Source: Limnoperna fortunei (taxonomy: Eukaryota > Mollusca > Bivalvia > Mytilida > Modiolidae). From it: a DNA stretch of 64,000 bases. The DNA is taken from the NCBI GenBank assembly GCA_944474755.1, contig OX104115.1:72702993-72766992 (forward strand), given 5' to 3'. Within the stretch, counting starts at the first letter, position 1, and each line of letters begins with the position of its first letter. Of this stretch, positions 1 through 15,000 are shown in pieces. A program made the position numbers and the translations under genes. The notes under the pieces are model-generated. The model worked only from the letters and a program-made list of their open reading frames with translations. It had not been told where the DNA came from and did no database searches.

Positions 1-3000
1 AGATTCAGTTGTAGTAGATACGGGTTGTGTAGTAAGACCCTCTGTAGTTGTCGCTGCAGTTACGCCTGTAGTTGTAACTTCTGTAGTGCTTGTTGCTGAC
101 TCAGTCGTTGTACCTACTGCAGTGGTGGTATCTTGCACAGTAGTAGTCCCTGACTCTGTTGTAGTTGAAACTGATTCAGTTGTAGTAGATACGGGTTGTG
201 TAGTAAGACCATCTGTAGTTGTCGTTTCAGCTACGCCTGTAGTTGTAACTTCTGTAGTGCTTGTTGCTGCCTCAGTCGTTGTACCTGCTGCAGTCGTGGT
301 ATCTTGCACAGTAGAAGTCCCTGACTCTGTTGTAGTTGTAACAGATTCAGTTGTAGTAGATACGGGTTGTGTAGTAAGACCCTCTGTAGTTGTCGCTTCA
401 GTTACGACTGTAGTTGTAATTTCTGTAGTGCTTGTTGCTGCCTCCGTCGTTGTACCTACTGCAGTGGTGGTATCTTGCACAGTAGTAGTCCCTGACTCTG
501 TTGTAGTTGTAACAGATTCAGTTGTAGTAGATACGGGTTGTGTAGTAAGACCATCTGTAGTTGTCGTTTCAGCTACGCCTGTAGTTGTAATTTCTGTAGT
601 GCTTGTTGCTGCCTCCGTCGTTGTACCTTCTGCAGTGGTGGTATCTTGCACAGTAGTAGTCCCTGACTCTGTTGTAGTTGTAACAGATTCAGTTGTAGTA
701 GATACGGGTTGTGTAGTAAGACCATCTGTAGTTGTCGTTTCAGCTACGACTGTAGTTGTAACTTCTGTAGAGCTTGTTGCTGCCTCAGTTGTTGTACCTG
801 CTGCAGTGGTGGTATCTTGCACAGTAGTTGTCCCTGACTCCATTGTAGTTGTAACAGATTCAGTTGTAGTAGATACGGGTTGTGTAGTAAGACCCTCTGT
901 AGATGTCGTTTCAGCTACGCCTGTAGTTGTAACTTCTGTAGTGCTTGTTGCTGCCTCAGTCGTTGTACCTGCTGCAGTGGTGATATCTTGCACAGTAGTA
1001 GTCCCTGACTCTGTTGTAGTTGTAACAGATTCAGTTGTAGTAGATACGGGTTGTGTAGTAAGACCCTCCGTAGTTGTCGTTTCAGCTACGCCTGTAGTTG
1101 TAATTTCTGTAGTGCTTGTTGCTGCCTCCGTCGTTGTACCTACTGCAGTGGTGGTATCTTGCACAGTAGTAGTCCCTGACTCTGTTGTAGTTGTAACAGA
1201 TTCAGTTGTAGTAGATACGGGTTGTGTAGTAAGACCCTCTGTAGTTGTCGCTGCAGTTACGCATGTAGTTGTAACTTCTGTAGTGCTTGTTGCTGCCTCC
1301 GTCTTTGTACCTACTGCAGTGGTGGTATCTTGCACAGTAGTAGTCCCTGACTCCATTGTAGTTGTAACAGATTCAGTTGTAGTAGATACGGGTTGTGTAG
1401 TAAGACCATCTGTAGTTGTCGTTTCAGCTACGACTGTAGTTGTAACTTCTGTAGTGCTTGTTGCTGCCTCAGTCGTTGTACCTGCTGCAGTGGTGGTATC
1501 TTGCACAGTAGTTGTCCCTGACTCCATTGTAGTTGTAACAGATTCAGTTGTAGTAGATACGGGTTGTGTAGTAAGACCCTCTGTAGATGTCGTTTCAGCT
1601 ACGCCTGTAGTTGTAACTTCTGTAGTGCTTGTTGCTGCCTCAGTCGTTGTACTTGCTGCAGTGGTGATATCTTGCACAGTAGTAGTCCCTGACTCTGTTG
1701 TAGTTGTAACAGATTCAGTTGTAGTAGATACGGGTTGTGTAGTAAGACCCTCCGTAGTTGTCGTTTCAGCTACGCCTGTAGTTGTAATTTCTGTAGTGCT
1801 TGTTGCTGCCTCCGTCGTTGTACCTACTGCAGTGGTGGTATCTTGCACAGTAGTAGTCCCTGACTCTGTTGTAGTTGTAACAGATTCAGTTGTAGTAGAT
1901 ACGGGTTGTGTAGTAAGACCCTCTGTAGTTGTCGCTGCAGTTACGCCTGTAGTTGTAACTTCTGTAGTGCTTGTTGCTGCCTCCGTCGTTGTACCTACTG
2001 CAGTGGTGGTATCTTGCACAGTAGTAGTCCCTGACTCTGTTGTAGTTGTAACTGATTCAGTTCTAGTAGATACGGGTTGTGTAGTAAGACCATCTGTAGT
2101 TGTCGTTTCAGCTACGACTGTAGTTGTAACTTCTGTAGAGCTTGTTGCTGCCTCAGTCGTTGTACCTGCTGCAGTGGTGGTATCTTGCACAGTAGTTGTC
2201 CCTGACTCCATTGTAGTTGTAACAGATTCAGTTGTAGTAGATACGGGTTGTGTAGTAAGACCCTCTGTAGATGTCGTTTCAGCTACGCCTGTAGTTGTAA
2301 CTTCTGTAGTGCTTGTTGCTGCCTCAGTCGTTGTACCTGCTGCAGTGGTGATACCTTGCACAGTAGTAGTCCCTGACTCTGTTGTAGTTGTAACAGATTC
2401 AGTTGTAGTAGATACGGGTTGTGTATTAAAACCCTCCGTAGTTGTCGTTTCAGCTACGCCTGTAGTTGTAACTTCTGTAGTGCTTGTTGCTGCCTCAGTC
2501 GTTGTACCTGCTGCAGTCGTGGTATCTTGCACAGTAGTAGTCCCTGACTCTGTTGTAGTTGTAACTGTTTCAGTTGTAGTAGATACGGGTTGTGTAGTAA
2601 GACCATCTGTAGTTGTCGTTTCAGCTACGCCTGTAGTTGTAATTTCTGTAGTGCTTGTTGCTGCCTCAGTCGTTGTACCTGCTGCAGTGGTGGTATCTTG
2701 CACAGTAGTAGTCCCTGACTCCATTGTAGTTGTAACAGATTCAGTTGTAGTAGATACGGGTTGTGTAGTAAGACCCTCTTTAGATGTCGTTTCAGCTACG
2801 CCTGTAGTTGTAACTTCTGTAGTGCTTGTTGCTGCCTCAGTCGTTGTACCTGCTGCAGTGGTGATATCTTGCACAGTAGTAGTCCCTGACTCTGTTGTAG
2901 TTGTAACAGATTCAGTTGTAGTAGATACGGGTTGTGTTGTAAGACCCTCTGTAGTTGTCGTTTCAGCTACGCCTGTAGTTGTAACTTCTGTAGTGCTTGT

Positions 3001-6000
3001 TGCTGCTTCAGTCGTTGTACCTGCTGCAGTCGTGGTATCTTGCACAGTAGTAGTCCCTGACTCTGTTGTAGTTGTAACAGATTCAGTTGTAGTAGATACG
3101 GGTTGTGTAGTAAGACCCTCTGTAGTTGTCGTTTCAGCTACGCCTGTAGTTGTAATTTCTGTAGTGCTTGTTGCTGCCTCCGTCGTTGTACCTACTGCAG
3201 TGGTGGTATCTTGCACAGTAGTAGTCCCTGACTCTGTTGTAGTTGTAACAGATTCAGTTGTAGTAGATACGGGTTGTGTAGTAAGACCATCTGTAGTTGT
3301 CGTTTCAGCTACGACTGTAGTTGTAATTTCTGTAGTGCTTGTTGCTGCCTCAGTCGTTGTACCTGCTGCAGTGGTGATATCTTGCACAGTAGTAGTCCCT
3401 GACTCTGTTGTAGTTGTAACAGATTCAGTTGTAGTAGATACGGGTTGTGTAGTAAGACCCTCCGTAGTTGTCGTTTCAGCTACGCCTGTAGTTGTAATTT
3501 CTGTAGTGCTTGTTGCTGCCTCCGTCGTTGTACCTACTGCAGTGGTGGTATCTTGCACAGTAGTAGTCCCTGACTCTGTTGTAGTTGTAACAGATTCAGT
3601 TGTAGTAGATACGGGTTGTGTAGTAAGACCCTCTGTAGTTGTCGCTGCAGTTACGCCTGTAGTTGTAACTTCTGTAGTGCTTGTTGCTGCCTCCGTCGTT
3701 GTACCTACTGCAGTGGTGGTATCTTGCACAGTAGTAGTCCCTGACTCTGTTGTAGTTGTAACTGATTCAGTTCTAGTAGATACGGGTTGTGTAGTAAGAC
3801 CATCTGTAGTTGTCGTTTCAGCTACGACTGTAGTTGTAACTTCTGTAGTGCTTGTTGCTGCCTCAGTCGTTGTACCTGCTGCAGTGGTGGTATCTTGCAC
3901 AGTAGTTGTCCCTGACTCCATTGTAGTTGTAACAGATTCAGTTGTAGTAGATACGGGTTGTGTAGTAAGACCCTCTGTAGATGTCGTTTCAGCTACGCCT
4001 GTAGTTGTAACTTCTGTAGTGCTTGTTGCTGCCTCAGTCGTTGTACCTGCTGCAGTGGTGATACCTTGCACAGTAGTAGTCCCTGACTCTGTTGTAGTTG
4101 TAACTGATTCAGTTGTAGTAGATACGGGTTGTGTAGTAAGACCATCTGTAGTTGTCGTTTCAGCTACGACTGTAGTTGTAACTTCTGTAGAGCTTGTTGC
4201 TGCCTCAGTCGTTGTACCTGCTGCAGTGGTGGTATCTTGCACAGTAGTTGTCCCTGACTCCATTGTAGTTGTAACAGATTCAGTTGTAGTAGATACGGGT
4301 TGTGTAGTAAGACCCTCTGTAGATGTCGTTTCAGCTACGCCTGTAGTTGTAACTTCTGTAGTGCTTGTTGCTGCCTCAGTCGTTGTACCTGCTGCAGTGG
4401 TGATACCTTGCACAGTAGTAGTCCCTGACTCTGTTGTAGTTGTAACAGATTCAGTTGTAGTAGATACGGGTTGTGTATTAAAACCCTCCGTAGTTGTCGT
4501 TTCAGCTACGCCTGTAGTTGTAACTTCTGTAGTGCTTGTTGCTGCCTCAGTCGTTGTACCTGCTGCAGTCGTGGTATCTTGCACAGTAGTAGTCCCTGAC
4601 TCTGTTGTAGTTGTAACTGATTCAGTTGTAGTAGATACGGGTTGTGTAGTAAGACCATCTGTAGTTGTCGTTTCAGCTACGTCTGTAGTTGTAATTTCTG
4701 TAGTGCTTGTTGCTGCCTCAGTCGTTGTACCTGCTGCAGTGGTGGTATCTTGCACAGTAGTAGTCCCTGACTCCATTGTAGTTGTAACAGATTCAGTTGT
4801 AGTAGATACGGGTTGTGTAGTAAGACCCTCTTTAGATGTCGTTTCAGCTACGCCTGTAGTTGTAAGTTCTGTAGTGCTTGTTGCTGCCTCAGTCGTTGTA
4901 CCTGCTGCAGTGGTGATATCTTGCACAGTAGTAGTCCCTGACTCTGTTGTAGTTGTAACAGATTCAGTTGTAGTAGATACGGGTTGTGTTGTAAGACCCT
5001 CTGTAGTTGTCGTTTCAGCTACGCCTGTAGTTGTAACTTCTGTAGTGCTTGTTGCTGCTTCAGTCGTTGTACCTGCTGCATTCGTGGTATCTTGCACAGT
5101 AGTAGTCCCTGACTCTGTTGTAGTTGTAACAGATTCAGTTGTAGTAGATACGGGTTGTGTAGTAAGACCCTCTGTAGTTGTCGTTTCAGCTACGCCTGTA
5201 GTTGTAATTTCTGTAGTGCTTGTTGCTGCCTCCGTCGTTGTACCTACTGCAGTGGTGGTATCTTGCACAGTAGTAGTCCCTGACTCTGTTGTAGTTGTAA
5301 CAGATTCAGTTGTAGTAGATACGGGTTGTGTAGTAAGACCATCTGTAGTTGTCGTTTCAGCTACGACTGTAGTTGTAACTTCTGTAATGCTTGTTGCTTC
5401 CTCCGTCGTTGTACCTACTGCAGTGGTGGTATCTTGCACAGTAGTAGTCCCTGCCTCTGTTGTAGTTGTAATAGATTCAGTTGTAGTAGATACGGGTTGT
5501 GTAGTAAGACCCTCTGTAGTTGTCGCTGCAGTTACGCCTGTAGTTGTAACTTCTGTAGTGCTTGTTGCTGCCTCCGTCGTTGTACCTGCTGCAGTGGTGG
5601 TATCTTGCACAGTAGTAGTCCCTGACTCTATTGTAGTTGTAACTGATTCAGTTGTAGTAGATACGGGTTGTGTAGTAAGACCATCTGTAGTTGTCGTTTC
5701 AGCTACGACTGTAGTTGTAACTTCTGTAGTGCTTGTTGCTGCCTCCGTCGTTGTACCTACTGCAGTGGTGGTATCTTGCACAGTAGTAGTCCCTGACTCT
5801 GTTGTAGTTGTAACAGATTCAGTTGTAGTAGATACGGGTTGTGTAGTAAGACCCTCTGTAGTTGTCGCTGCAGTTACGCCTGTAGTTGTAACTTCTGTAG
5901 TGCTTGTTGCTGCCTCCGTCGTTGTACCTACTGCAGTGGTGGTATCTTGCACAGTAGTAGTCCCTGACTCTGTTGTAGTTGTAACTGATTCAGTTGTAGT

Positions 6001-9000
6001 AGATACGGGTTCTGTAGTAAGACCATCTGTAGTTGTCGTTTCAGCTACGCCTGTAGTTGTAACTTCTGTAGAGCTTGTTGCTGCCTCAGTCGTTGTACCT
6101 GCTGCAGTGGTGGTATCTTGCACAGTAGTTGTCCCTGACTCCATTGTAGTTGTAACAGATTCAGTTGTAGTAGATACGGGTTGTGTAGTAAGACCCTCTG
6201 TAGATGTCGTTTCAGCTACGCCTGTAGTTGTAACTTCTGTAGTGCTTGTTGCTGCCTCAGTCGTTGTACCTGCTGCACTGGTGATATCTTGCACAGTAGT
6301 AGTCCCTGACTCTGTTGTAGTTGTAACAGATTCAGTTGTAGTAGATACGGGTTGTGTAGTAAGACCCTCTGTAGATGTCGTTTCAGCTACGCCTGTAGTT
6401 GTAACTTCTGTAGTGCTTGTTGCTGCCTCAGTCGTTGTACCTGCTGCAGTGGTGATACCTTGCACAGTAGTAGTCCCTGACTCTGTTGTAGTTGTAACAG
6501 ATTCAGTTGTAGTAGATACGGGTTGTGTATTAAAACCCTCCGTAGTTGTCGTTTCAGCTACGCCTGTAGTTGTAACTTCTGTAGTGCTTGTTGCTGCCTC
6601 AGTCGTTGTACCTGCTGCAGTCGTGGTATCTTGCACAGTAGTAGTCCCTGACTCTGTTGTAGTTGTAACTGATTCAGTTGTAGTAGATACGGGTTGTGTA
6701 GTAAGACCATCTGTAGTTGTCGTTTCAGCTACGTCTGTAGTTGTAATTTCTGTAGTGCTTGTTGCTGCCTCAGTCGTTGTACCTGCTGCAGTGGTGGTAT
6801 CTTGCACAGTAGTAGTCCCTGACTCCATTGTAGTTGTAACAGATTCAGTTGTAGTAGATACGGGTTGTGTAGTAAGACCCTCTTTAGATGTCGTTTCAGC
6901 TACGCCTGTAGTTGTAAGTTCTGTAGTGCTTGTTGCTGCCTCAGTCGTTGTACCTGCTGCAGTGGTGATATCTTGCACAGTAGTAGTCCCTGACTCTGTT
7001 GTAGTTGTAACAGATTCAGTTGTAGTAGATACGGGTTGTGTTGTAAGACCCTCTGTAGTTGTCGTTTCAGCTACGCCTGTAGTTGTAACTTCTGTAGTGC
7101 TTGTTGCTGCTTCAGTCGTTGTACCTGCTGCATTCGTGGTATCTTGCACAGTAGTAGTCCCTGACTCTGTTGTAGTTGTAACAGATTCAGTTGTAGTAGA
7201 TACGGGTTGTGTAGTAAGACCCTCTGTAGTTGTCGTTTCAGCTACGCCTGTAGTTGTAATTTCTGTAGTGCTTGTTGCTGCCTCCGTCGTTGTACCTACT
7301 GCAGTGGTGGTATCTTGCACAGTAGTAGTCCCTGACTCTGTTGTAGTTGTAACAGATTCAGTTGTAGTAGATACGGGTTGTGTAGTAAGACCATCTGTAG
7401 TTGTCGTTTCAGCTGCGACTGTAGTTGTAACTTCTGTAATGCTTGTTGCTTCCTCCGTCGTTGTACCTACTGCAGTGGTGGTATCTTGCACAGTAGTAGT
7501 CCCTGCCTCTGTTGTAGTTGTAATAGATTCAGTTGTAGTAGATACGGGTTGTGTAGTAAGACCCTCTGTAGTTGTCGCTGCAGTTACGCCTGTAGTTGTA
7601 ACTTCTGTAGTGCTTGTTGCTGCCTCCGTCGTTGTACCTACTGCAGTGGTGGTATCTTGCACAGTAGTAGTCCCTGACTCTATTGTAGTTGTAACTGATT
7701 CAGTTGTAGTAGATACGGGTTGTGTAGTAAGACCATCTGTAGTTGTCGTTTCAGCTACGACTGTAGTTGTAACTTCTGTAGTGCTTGTTGCTGCCTCCGT
7801 CGTTGTACCTACTGCAGTGGTGGTATCTTGCACAGTAGTAGTCCCTGACTCTGTTGTAGTTGTAACAGATTCAGTTGTAGTAGATACGGGTTGTGTAGTA
7901 AGACCCTCTGTAGTTGTCGCTGCAGTTACGCCTGTAGTTGTAACTTCTGTAGTGCTTGTTGCTGCCTCCGTCGTTGTACCTACTGCAGTGGTGGTATCTT
8001 GCACAGTAGTAGTCCCTGACTCTGTTGTAGTTGTAACTGATTCAGTTGTAGTAGATACGGGTTCTGTAGTAAGACCATCTGTAGTTGTCGTTTCAGCTAC
8101 GCCTGTAGTTGTAACTTCTGTAGAGCTTGTTGCTGCCTCAGTCGTTGTACCTGCTGCAGTGGTGGTATCTTGCACAGTAGTTGTCCCTGACTCCATTGTA
8201 GTTGTAACAGATTCAGTTGTAGTAGATACGGGTTGTGTAGTAAGACCCTCTGTAGATGTCGTTTCAGCTACGCCTGTAGTTGTAACTTCTGTAGTGCTCG
8301 TTGCTGCCTCAGTCGTTGTACCTGCTGCACTGGTGATATCTTGCACAGTAGTAGTCCCTGACTCTGTTGTAGTTGTAACAGATTCAGTTGTAGTAGATAC
8401 GGGTTGTGTAGTAAGACCCTCTGTAGTTGTCGTTTCAGCTACGCCTGTAGTTGTAACTTCTGTAGTGCTTGTTGCTGCCTCAGTCGTTGTACCTGCTGCA
8501 GTGGTGGTATCTTGCACAGTAGTTGTCCCTGACTCCATTGTAGTTGTAACAGATTCAGTTGTAGTAGATACGGGTTGTGTAGTAAGACCCTCTGTAGATG
8601 TCGTTTCAGCTACGCCTGTAGTTGTAACTTCTGTAGTGCTTGTTGCTGCCTCAGTCGTTGTACCTGCTGCAGTGGTGATACCTTGCACAGTAGTAGTCCC
8701 TGACTCTGTTGTAGTTGTAACAGATTCAGTTGTAGTAGATACGGGTTGTGTATTAAAACCCTCCGTAGTTGTCGTTTCAGCTACGCCTGTAGTTGTAACT
8801 TCTGTAGTGCTTGTTGCTGCCTCAGTCGTTGTACCTGCTGCAGTCGTGGTATCTTGCACAGTAGTAGTCCCTGACTCTGTTGTAGTTGTAACAGATTCAG
8901 TTGTAGTAGATACGGGTTGTGTAGTAAGACCCTCTGTAGATGTCGTTTCAGCTACGCCTGTAGTTGTAACTTCTGTAGTGCTTGTTGCTGCCTCAGTCGT

Positions 9001-12000
9001 TGTACCTGCTGCAGTGGTGATATCTTGCACAGTAGTAGTCCCTGACTCTGTTGTAGTTGTAACAGATTCAGTTGTAGTAGATACGGGTTGTGTAGTAAGA
9101 CCCTCTGTAGTTGTCGTTTCAGCTACGCCTGTAGTTGTAACTTCTGTAGTGCTTGTTGCTCCCTCAGTCGTTGTACCTGCTGCAGTGGTGGTATCTTGCA
9201 CAGTAGTAGTCCCTGACTCTGTATTAGTTGTAACAGATTCAGTTGTAGTAGATACGGGTTGTGTAGTAAGACCCTCTGTAGTTGTCGTTTCAGCTACGCC
9301 TGTAGTTGTAACTTCTGTAGTGCTTGTTGCTGCCTCAGTCGTTGTACCTGCTGCAGTGGTGGTATCTTGCACAGTAGTAGTCCCTGACTCTGTATTAGTT
9401 GTACCAGATTCAGTTGTAGTAGATACGGGTTGTGTAGTAAGACCCTCTGTAGTTGTCGTTTCAGCTACGCCTGTAGTTGTAACTTCTGTAGTGCTTGTTG
9501 CTGCCTCAGTCGTTGTACCTACTGGATTGGTGGTATCTTGCACAGTAGTAGTCCCTGACTCTGTATTAGTTGTAACAGATTCAGTTGTAGTAGATACGGG
9601 TTGTGTAGTAAAACCCTCCGTAGTTGTCGTTTCAGCTACGCCTGTAGTTGTAACTTCTATAGTGCTTGTTGCTGCCTCAGTCGTTGTACCTGCTGCAGTC
9701 GTGGTATCTTGCACAGTAGTAGTCCCTGACTCTGTTGTAGTTGTAACAGATTCAGTTGTAGTAGATACGGGTTGTGTAGTAAGACCCTCTGTAGTTGTCG
9801 TTTCACCTACGCCTGTAGTTGTAATTTCTGTAGTGCTTGTTGCTGCCTCCGTCGTTGTACCTACTGCAGTGGTGGTATCTTGCACAGTAGTAGTCCCTGA
9901 CTCTGTTGTAGTTGTAACAGATTCAGTTGTAGTAGATACGGGTTGTGTAGTAAGACCATCTGTAGTTGTCGTTTCAGCTACGACTGTAGTTGTAACTTCT
10001 GTAATGCTTGTTGCTGCCTCCGTCGTTGTACCTACTGCAGTGGTGGTATCTTGCACAGTAGTAGTCCCTGACTCTGTTGTAGTTGTAATAGATTCAGTTG
10101 TAGTAGATACGGGTTGTGTAGTAAGACCCTCTGTAGTTGTCGCTGCAGTTACGCCTGTAGTTGTAACTTCTGTAGTGCTTGTTGCTGCCTCCGTCGTTGT
10201 ACCTACTGCAGTGGTGGTATCTTGCACAGTAGTAGTCCCTGACTCTATTGTAGTTGTAACTGATTCAGTTGTAGTAGATACGGGTTGTGTAGTAAGACCA
10301 TCTGTAGTTGTCGTTTCAGCTACGACTGTAGTTGTAACTTCTGTAGTGCTTGTTGCTGCCTCAGTCGTTGTACCTGCAGCAGTGGTGGTATCTTGCACAG
10401 TAGTTGTCCCTGACTCCATTGTAGTTGTAACAGATTCAGTTGTAGTAGATACGGGTTGTGTAGTAAGACCCTCTTTAGATGTCGTTTCAGCTACGCCTGT
10501 AGTTGTAACGTCTGTAGTGCTTGTTGCTGCCTCAGTCGTTGTACCTGCTGCAGTGGTGATATCTTGCACAGTAGTAGTCCCTGACTCTGTTGTAGTTGTA
10601 ACAGACTCAGTTGTAGTAGATACGGGTTGTGTTGTAAGACCCTCTGTAGTTGTCGTTTTAGCTACGCCTGTAGTTGTAACTTCTGTAGTGCTTGTTGCTG
10701 CTTCAGTCGTTGTACCTGCTGCAGTCGTGGTATCTTGCACAGTAGTAGTCCCTGACTCTGTTGTAGTTGTAACAGATTCAGTTGTAGTAGATACGGGTTG
10801 TGTAGTAAGACCCTCTGTAGTTGTCGCTGCAGTTACGCCTGCAGTTGTAACTTCTGTAGTGCTTGTTGCTGCCTCCGTCGTTGTACCTACTGCAGTGGTG
10901 GTATCTTGCACAGTAGTAGTCCCTGACTCTGTTGTAGTTGTAACAGATTCAGTTGTAGTAGATACGGGTTGTGTATTAAAACCCTCCGTAGTTGTCGTTT
11001 CAGCTACGCCTGTAGTTGTAACTTCTATAGTGCTTGTTGCTGCCTCAGTCGTTGTACCTGCTGCAGTCGTGGTATCTTGCACAGTAGTAGTCCCTGACTC
11101 TGTTGTAGTTGTAACAGATTCAGTTGTAGTAGATACGGGTTGTGTAGTAAGACCCTCTGTAGTTGTCGTTTCAGCTACGCCTGTAGTTGTAATTTCTGTA
11201 GTGCTTGTAGCTGCCTCCGTCGTTGTACCTACTGCAGTGGTGGTATCTTGCACAGTAGTAGTCCCTGACTCTGTTGTAGTTGTAACAGATTCAGTTGTAG
11301 TAGATACGGGTTGTGTAGTAAGACCATCTGTAGTTGTCGTTTCAGCTACGACTGTAGTTGTAACTTCTGTAATGCTTGTTGCTGCCTCAGTCGTTGTACC
11401 TGCTGCAGTGGTGGTATCTTGCACAGTAGTTGTCCCTGACTCCATTGCAGTTGTAACAGATTCAGTTGTAGTAGATACGGGTTGTGTAGTAAGACCCTCT
11501 GTAGTTGTCGTTTCAGCTACGCCTGTAGTTGTAACTTCTGTAGTGCTTGTTGCTCCCTCAGTCGTTGTACCTGCTGCAGTGGTGGTATCTTGCACAGTAG
11601 TAGTCCCTGACTCTGTATTAGTTGTAACAGATTCAGTTGTAGTAGATACGGGTTGTGTAGTAAGACCCTCTGTAGTTGTCGTTTCAGCTACGCCTGTAGT
11701 TGTAACTTCTGTAGTGCTTGTTGCTGCCTCAGTCGTTGTACCTGCTGCAGTGGTGGTATCTTGCACAGTAGTAGTCCCTGACTCTGTATTAGTTGTACCA
11801 GATTCAGTTGTAGTAGATACGGGTTGTGTAGTAAGACCCTCTGTAGTTGTCGTTTCAGCTACGCCTGTAGTTGTAACTTCTGTAGTGCTTGTTGCTGCCT
11901 CAGTCGTTGTACCTACTGGATTGGTGGTATCTTGCACAGTAGTAGTCCCTGACTCTGTATTAGTTGTAACAGATTCAGTTGTAGTAGATACGGGTTGTGT

Positions 12001-15000
12001 AGTAAAACCCTCCGTAGTTGTCGTTTCAGCTACGCCTGTAGTTGTAAGTTCTGTAGTGCTTGTTGCTGCCTCGGTCGTTGTACCTGCTGCAGTCGTGGTA
12101 TCTTGCACAGTAGTAGTCCCTGACTCTGTTGTAGTTGTAACATATTCAGTTGTAGTAGATACGGGTTGTGTAGTAAGACCCTCTGTAGTTGTCTTTTCAG
12201 CTACGCGTGTAGTATTAATTTCTGTAGTGCTTGTTACTGCCTCAGTCGTTGTACCTACTGCAGTGGTGGTATATTGCACAGTAGTTGTCCCTGACTCAAA
12301 TGTAGTTGTAACAGATTCTGTTGTAGTAGATACGGGTTGTGTAGTCAGACCCTCTGTAGTTGTCGTTTCAGCTACGCCTGTAGTTGTAACTTCTGTAGTG
12401 CTTGTTGCTGCCTCAGTCGTTGTACCTGCTGCAGTGGTGATATCTTGCACAGTAGTAGTCCCTGAATCTGTTGTAGTTGTAACAGATTCAGTCGTAGTAG
12501 ATACGGGTTGAGTAGTAAAACCATCCTTAGTTTTCGTTTCAGGTACGCCTGTAGTTGTAACTTCTATAGTCCTTGTTGCTGCCTCAGTCGTTGTACCTGC
12601 TGCAGTCGTGGTATCTTGCACAGTAGTAGTCCCTGAATATGTTGTAGTTCTAACAGATTCAGTTGTAGTAGATACGGGTTGTGTAGTAAAAACCTCTGTA
12701 GTTGTCGTTTCAGCTACGCCTGTATTTGTAACTTCTGTAGTCCTTGTTACTGCCTCAGTCGTTGTACCTGCTGCAGTGATGGTATCTTGCACAGTAGTAG
12801 TCCCTGACTCTGTTGAAGTTGTAACAGATTCAGTTGTAGTAGATACGGGTTGTGTAGTAAGACCCTCTGTAGTTGTCGCTGCAGCTACGCCTGTAGTTGT
12901 AATTTCTGTAGTGCTTGTTGCTGCCTCCGTCGTTGTACCTACTGCAGTGGTGGTATCTTGCACAGTAGTAGTCCCTGACTCTGTTGTAGTTGTAACAGAT
13001 TCAGTTGTAGTAGATACGGGTTGTGTAGTAAAACCCTCCGTAGTTGTCGTTTCAGCTACGCCTGTAGTTGTAAGTTCTGTAGTGCTTGTTGCTGCCTCAG
13101 TCGTTGTACCTGCTGCAGTCGTGGTATCTTGCACAGTAGTAGTCCCTGACTCTGTTGTAGTTGTAACAGATTCAGTTGTAGTAGATACGGGTTGTGTAGT
13201 AAGACCCTCTGTAGTTGTCTTTTCAGCTACGCGTGTAGTATTAATTTCTGTAGTGCTTGTTACTGCCTCAGTCGTTGTGCCTACTGCAGTGGTGGTATCT
13301 TGCACAGTAGTTGTCCCTGACTCCATTGTAGTTGTAACAGATTCTGTTGTAGTAGATACGGGTTGTGTAGTAAGACCCTCTGTAGTTGTCGTTTCAGCTA
13401 CGCCTGTAGTTGTAACTTCTGTAGTGCTTGTTGCTGCCTCCGTCATTGTACCTACTGCAGTGGTGGTATCTTGCACAGTAGTAGTCCCTGACTCTGTTGT
13501 AGTTGTAACAGCTTCAGTTGTAGTAGATACGTGTTGTGTAGTAAGACTATCTGTAGTTGTCGTTTGAGCTACAACTGTAGTTGTAACTTCTGTAGTGCTT
13601 GTTGCTGCCTCAGTCGTTGTACCTGCTGCAGTGGTGGTATCTTGCACAGTAGTTGTCCCTGACTCCATTGTAGTTGTAACAGATTCAGTTGTAGTAGATA
13701 CGGGTTGTGTAGTAAGACCCTCTGTAGTTGTCGTTTCAGCTACGCCTGTAGTTGTAACTTCTGTAGTGCTTGTTGCTGCCTCAGTCGTTGTACCTGCTGC
13801 AGTGGTGATAACTTGCACAGTAGTAGTCCCTGAATCTGTTGTAGTTGTAACAGATTCAGTTGTAGTAGATACGGGTTGTGTAGTATAACCCTCCGTAGTT
13901 GTCGTTTCAGCTACGCCTGTAGTTGTAACTTCTGTAGTGCTTGTTGCTGCCTCAGTCGTTGTACCTGCTGCAGTCGTGGTATCTTGCACAGTAGTTGTCC
14001 CTGACTGTGTTGTAGTTGTAACAGATTCAGTTGTAGTAGATACGGGTTGTGTAGTAAAACCCTCCGTAGTTGTCGTTTCAGCTACGCCTGTAGTTGTAAC
14101 TTCTGTAGTGCTTGTTGCTGCCTCAGTCGTTGTATCTGCTGCAGTCGTGGTATCTTGCACAGTAGTAGTCCCTGAATCTGTTGTAGTTGTAACAGATTCA
14201 GTCGTAGTAAATACGGGTTGAGTAGTAAAACCATCCTTAGTTTTCGTTTCAGGTACGCCTGTAGTTGTAACTTCTATAGTGCTTGTTGCTGCCTCAGTCG
14301 TTGTACCTGCTGCAGTCGTGGTATCTTGCACAGTAGTAGTCCCTGAATATGTTGTAGTTCTAACAGATTCAGTTGTAGTAGATACGGGTTGTGTAGTAAA
14401 AACCTCTGTAGTTGTCGTTTCAGCTACGCCTGTATTTGTAACTTCTGTAGTCCTTGTTACTGCCTCAGTCGTTGTACCTGCTGCAGTGATGGTATCTTGC
14501 ACAGTAGTAGTCCCTGACTCTGTTGAAGTTGTAACAGATTCAGTTGTAGTAGATACGGGTTGTGTAGTAAGACCCTCTGTAGTTGTCGCTGCAGCTACGC
14601 CTGTAGTTGTAATTTCTGTAGTGCTTGTTGCTGCCTCCGTCGTTGTACCTACTGCAGTGGTGGTATCTTGCACAGTAGTAGTCCCTGACTCTGTTGTAGT
14701 TGTAACAGATTCAGTTGTAGTAGATACGGGTTGTGTAGTAAAACCCTCCGTAGTTGTCGTTTCAGCTACGCCTGTAGTTGTAAGTTCTGTAGTGCTTGTT
14801 GCTGCCTCAGTCGTTGTACCTGCTGCAGTCGTGGTATCTTGCACAGTAGTAGTCCCTGACTCTGTTGTAGTTGTAACAGATTCAGTTGTAGTAGATACGG
14901 GTTGTGTAGTAAGACCCTCTGTAGTTGTCTTTTCAGCTACGCGTGTAGTATTAATTTCTGTAGTGCTTGTTACTGCCTCAGTCGTTGTGCCTACTGCAGT

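Noticed and set aside
5326..7677. Two 99-codon Cys-rich plus-strand ORFs
   Set aside because: Third-frame readings of the same repeat, recurring exactly one 12-unit block apart.
86..12511. 4,141-codon Val-rich plus-strand ORF, and the shorter plus ORFs to 20,134
   Set aside because: Antisense of the mucin repeats. The plus frame is broken repeatedly beyond 12.5 kb while the minus frame is intact over the full 20 kb and has mucin composition.
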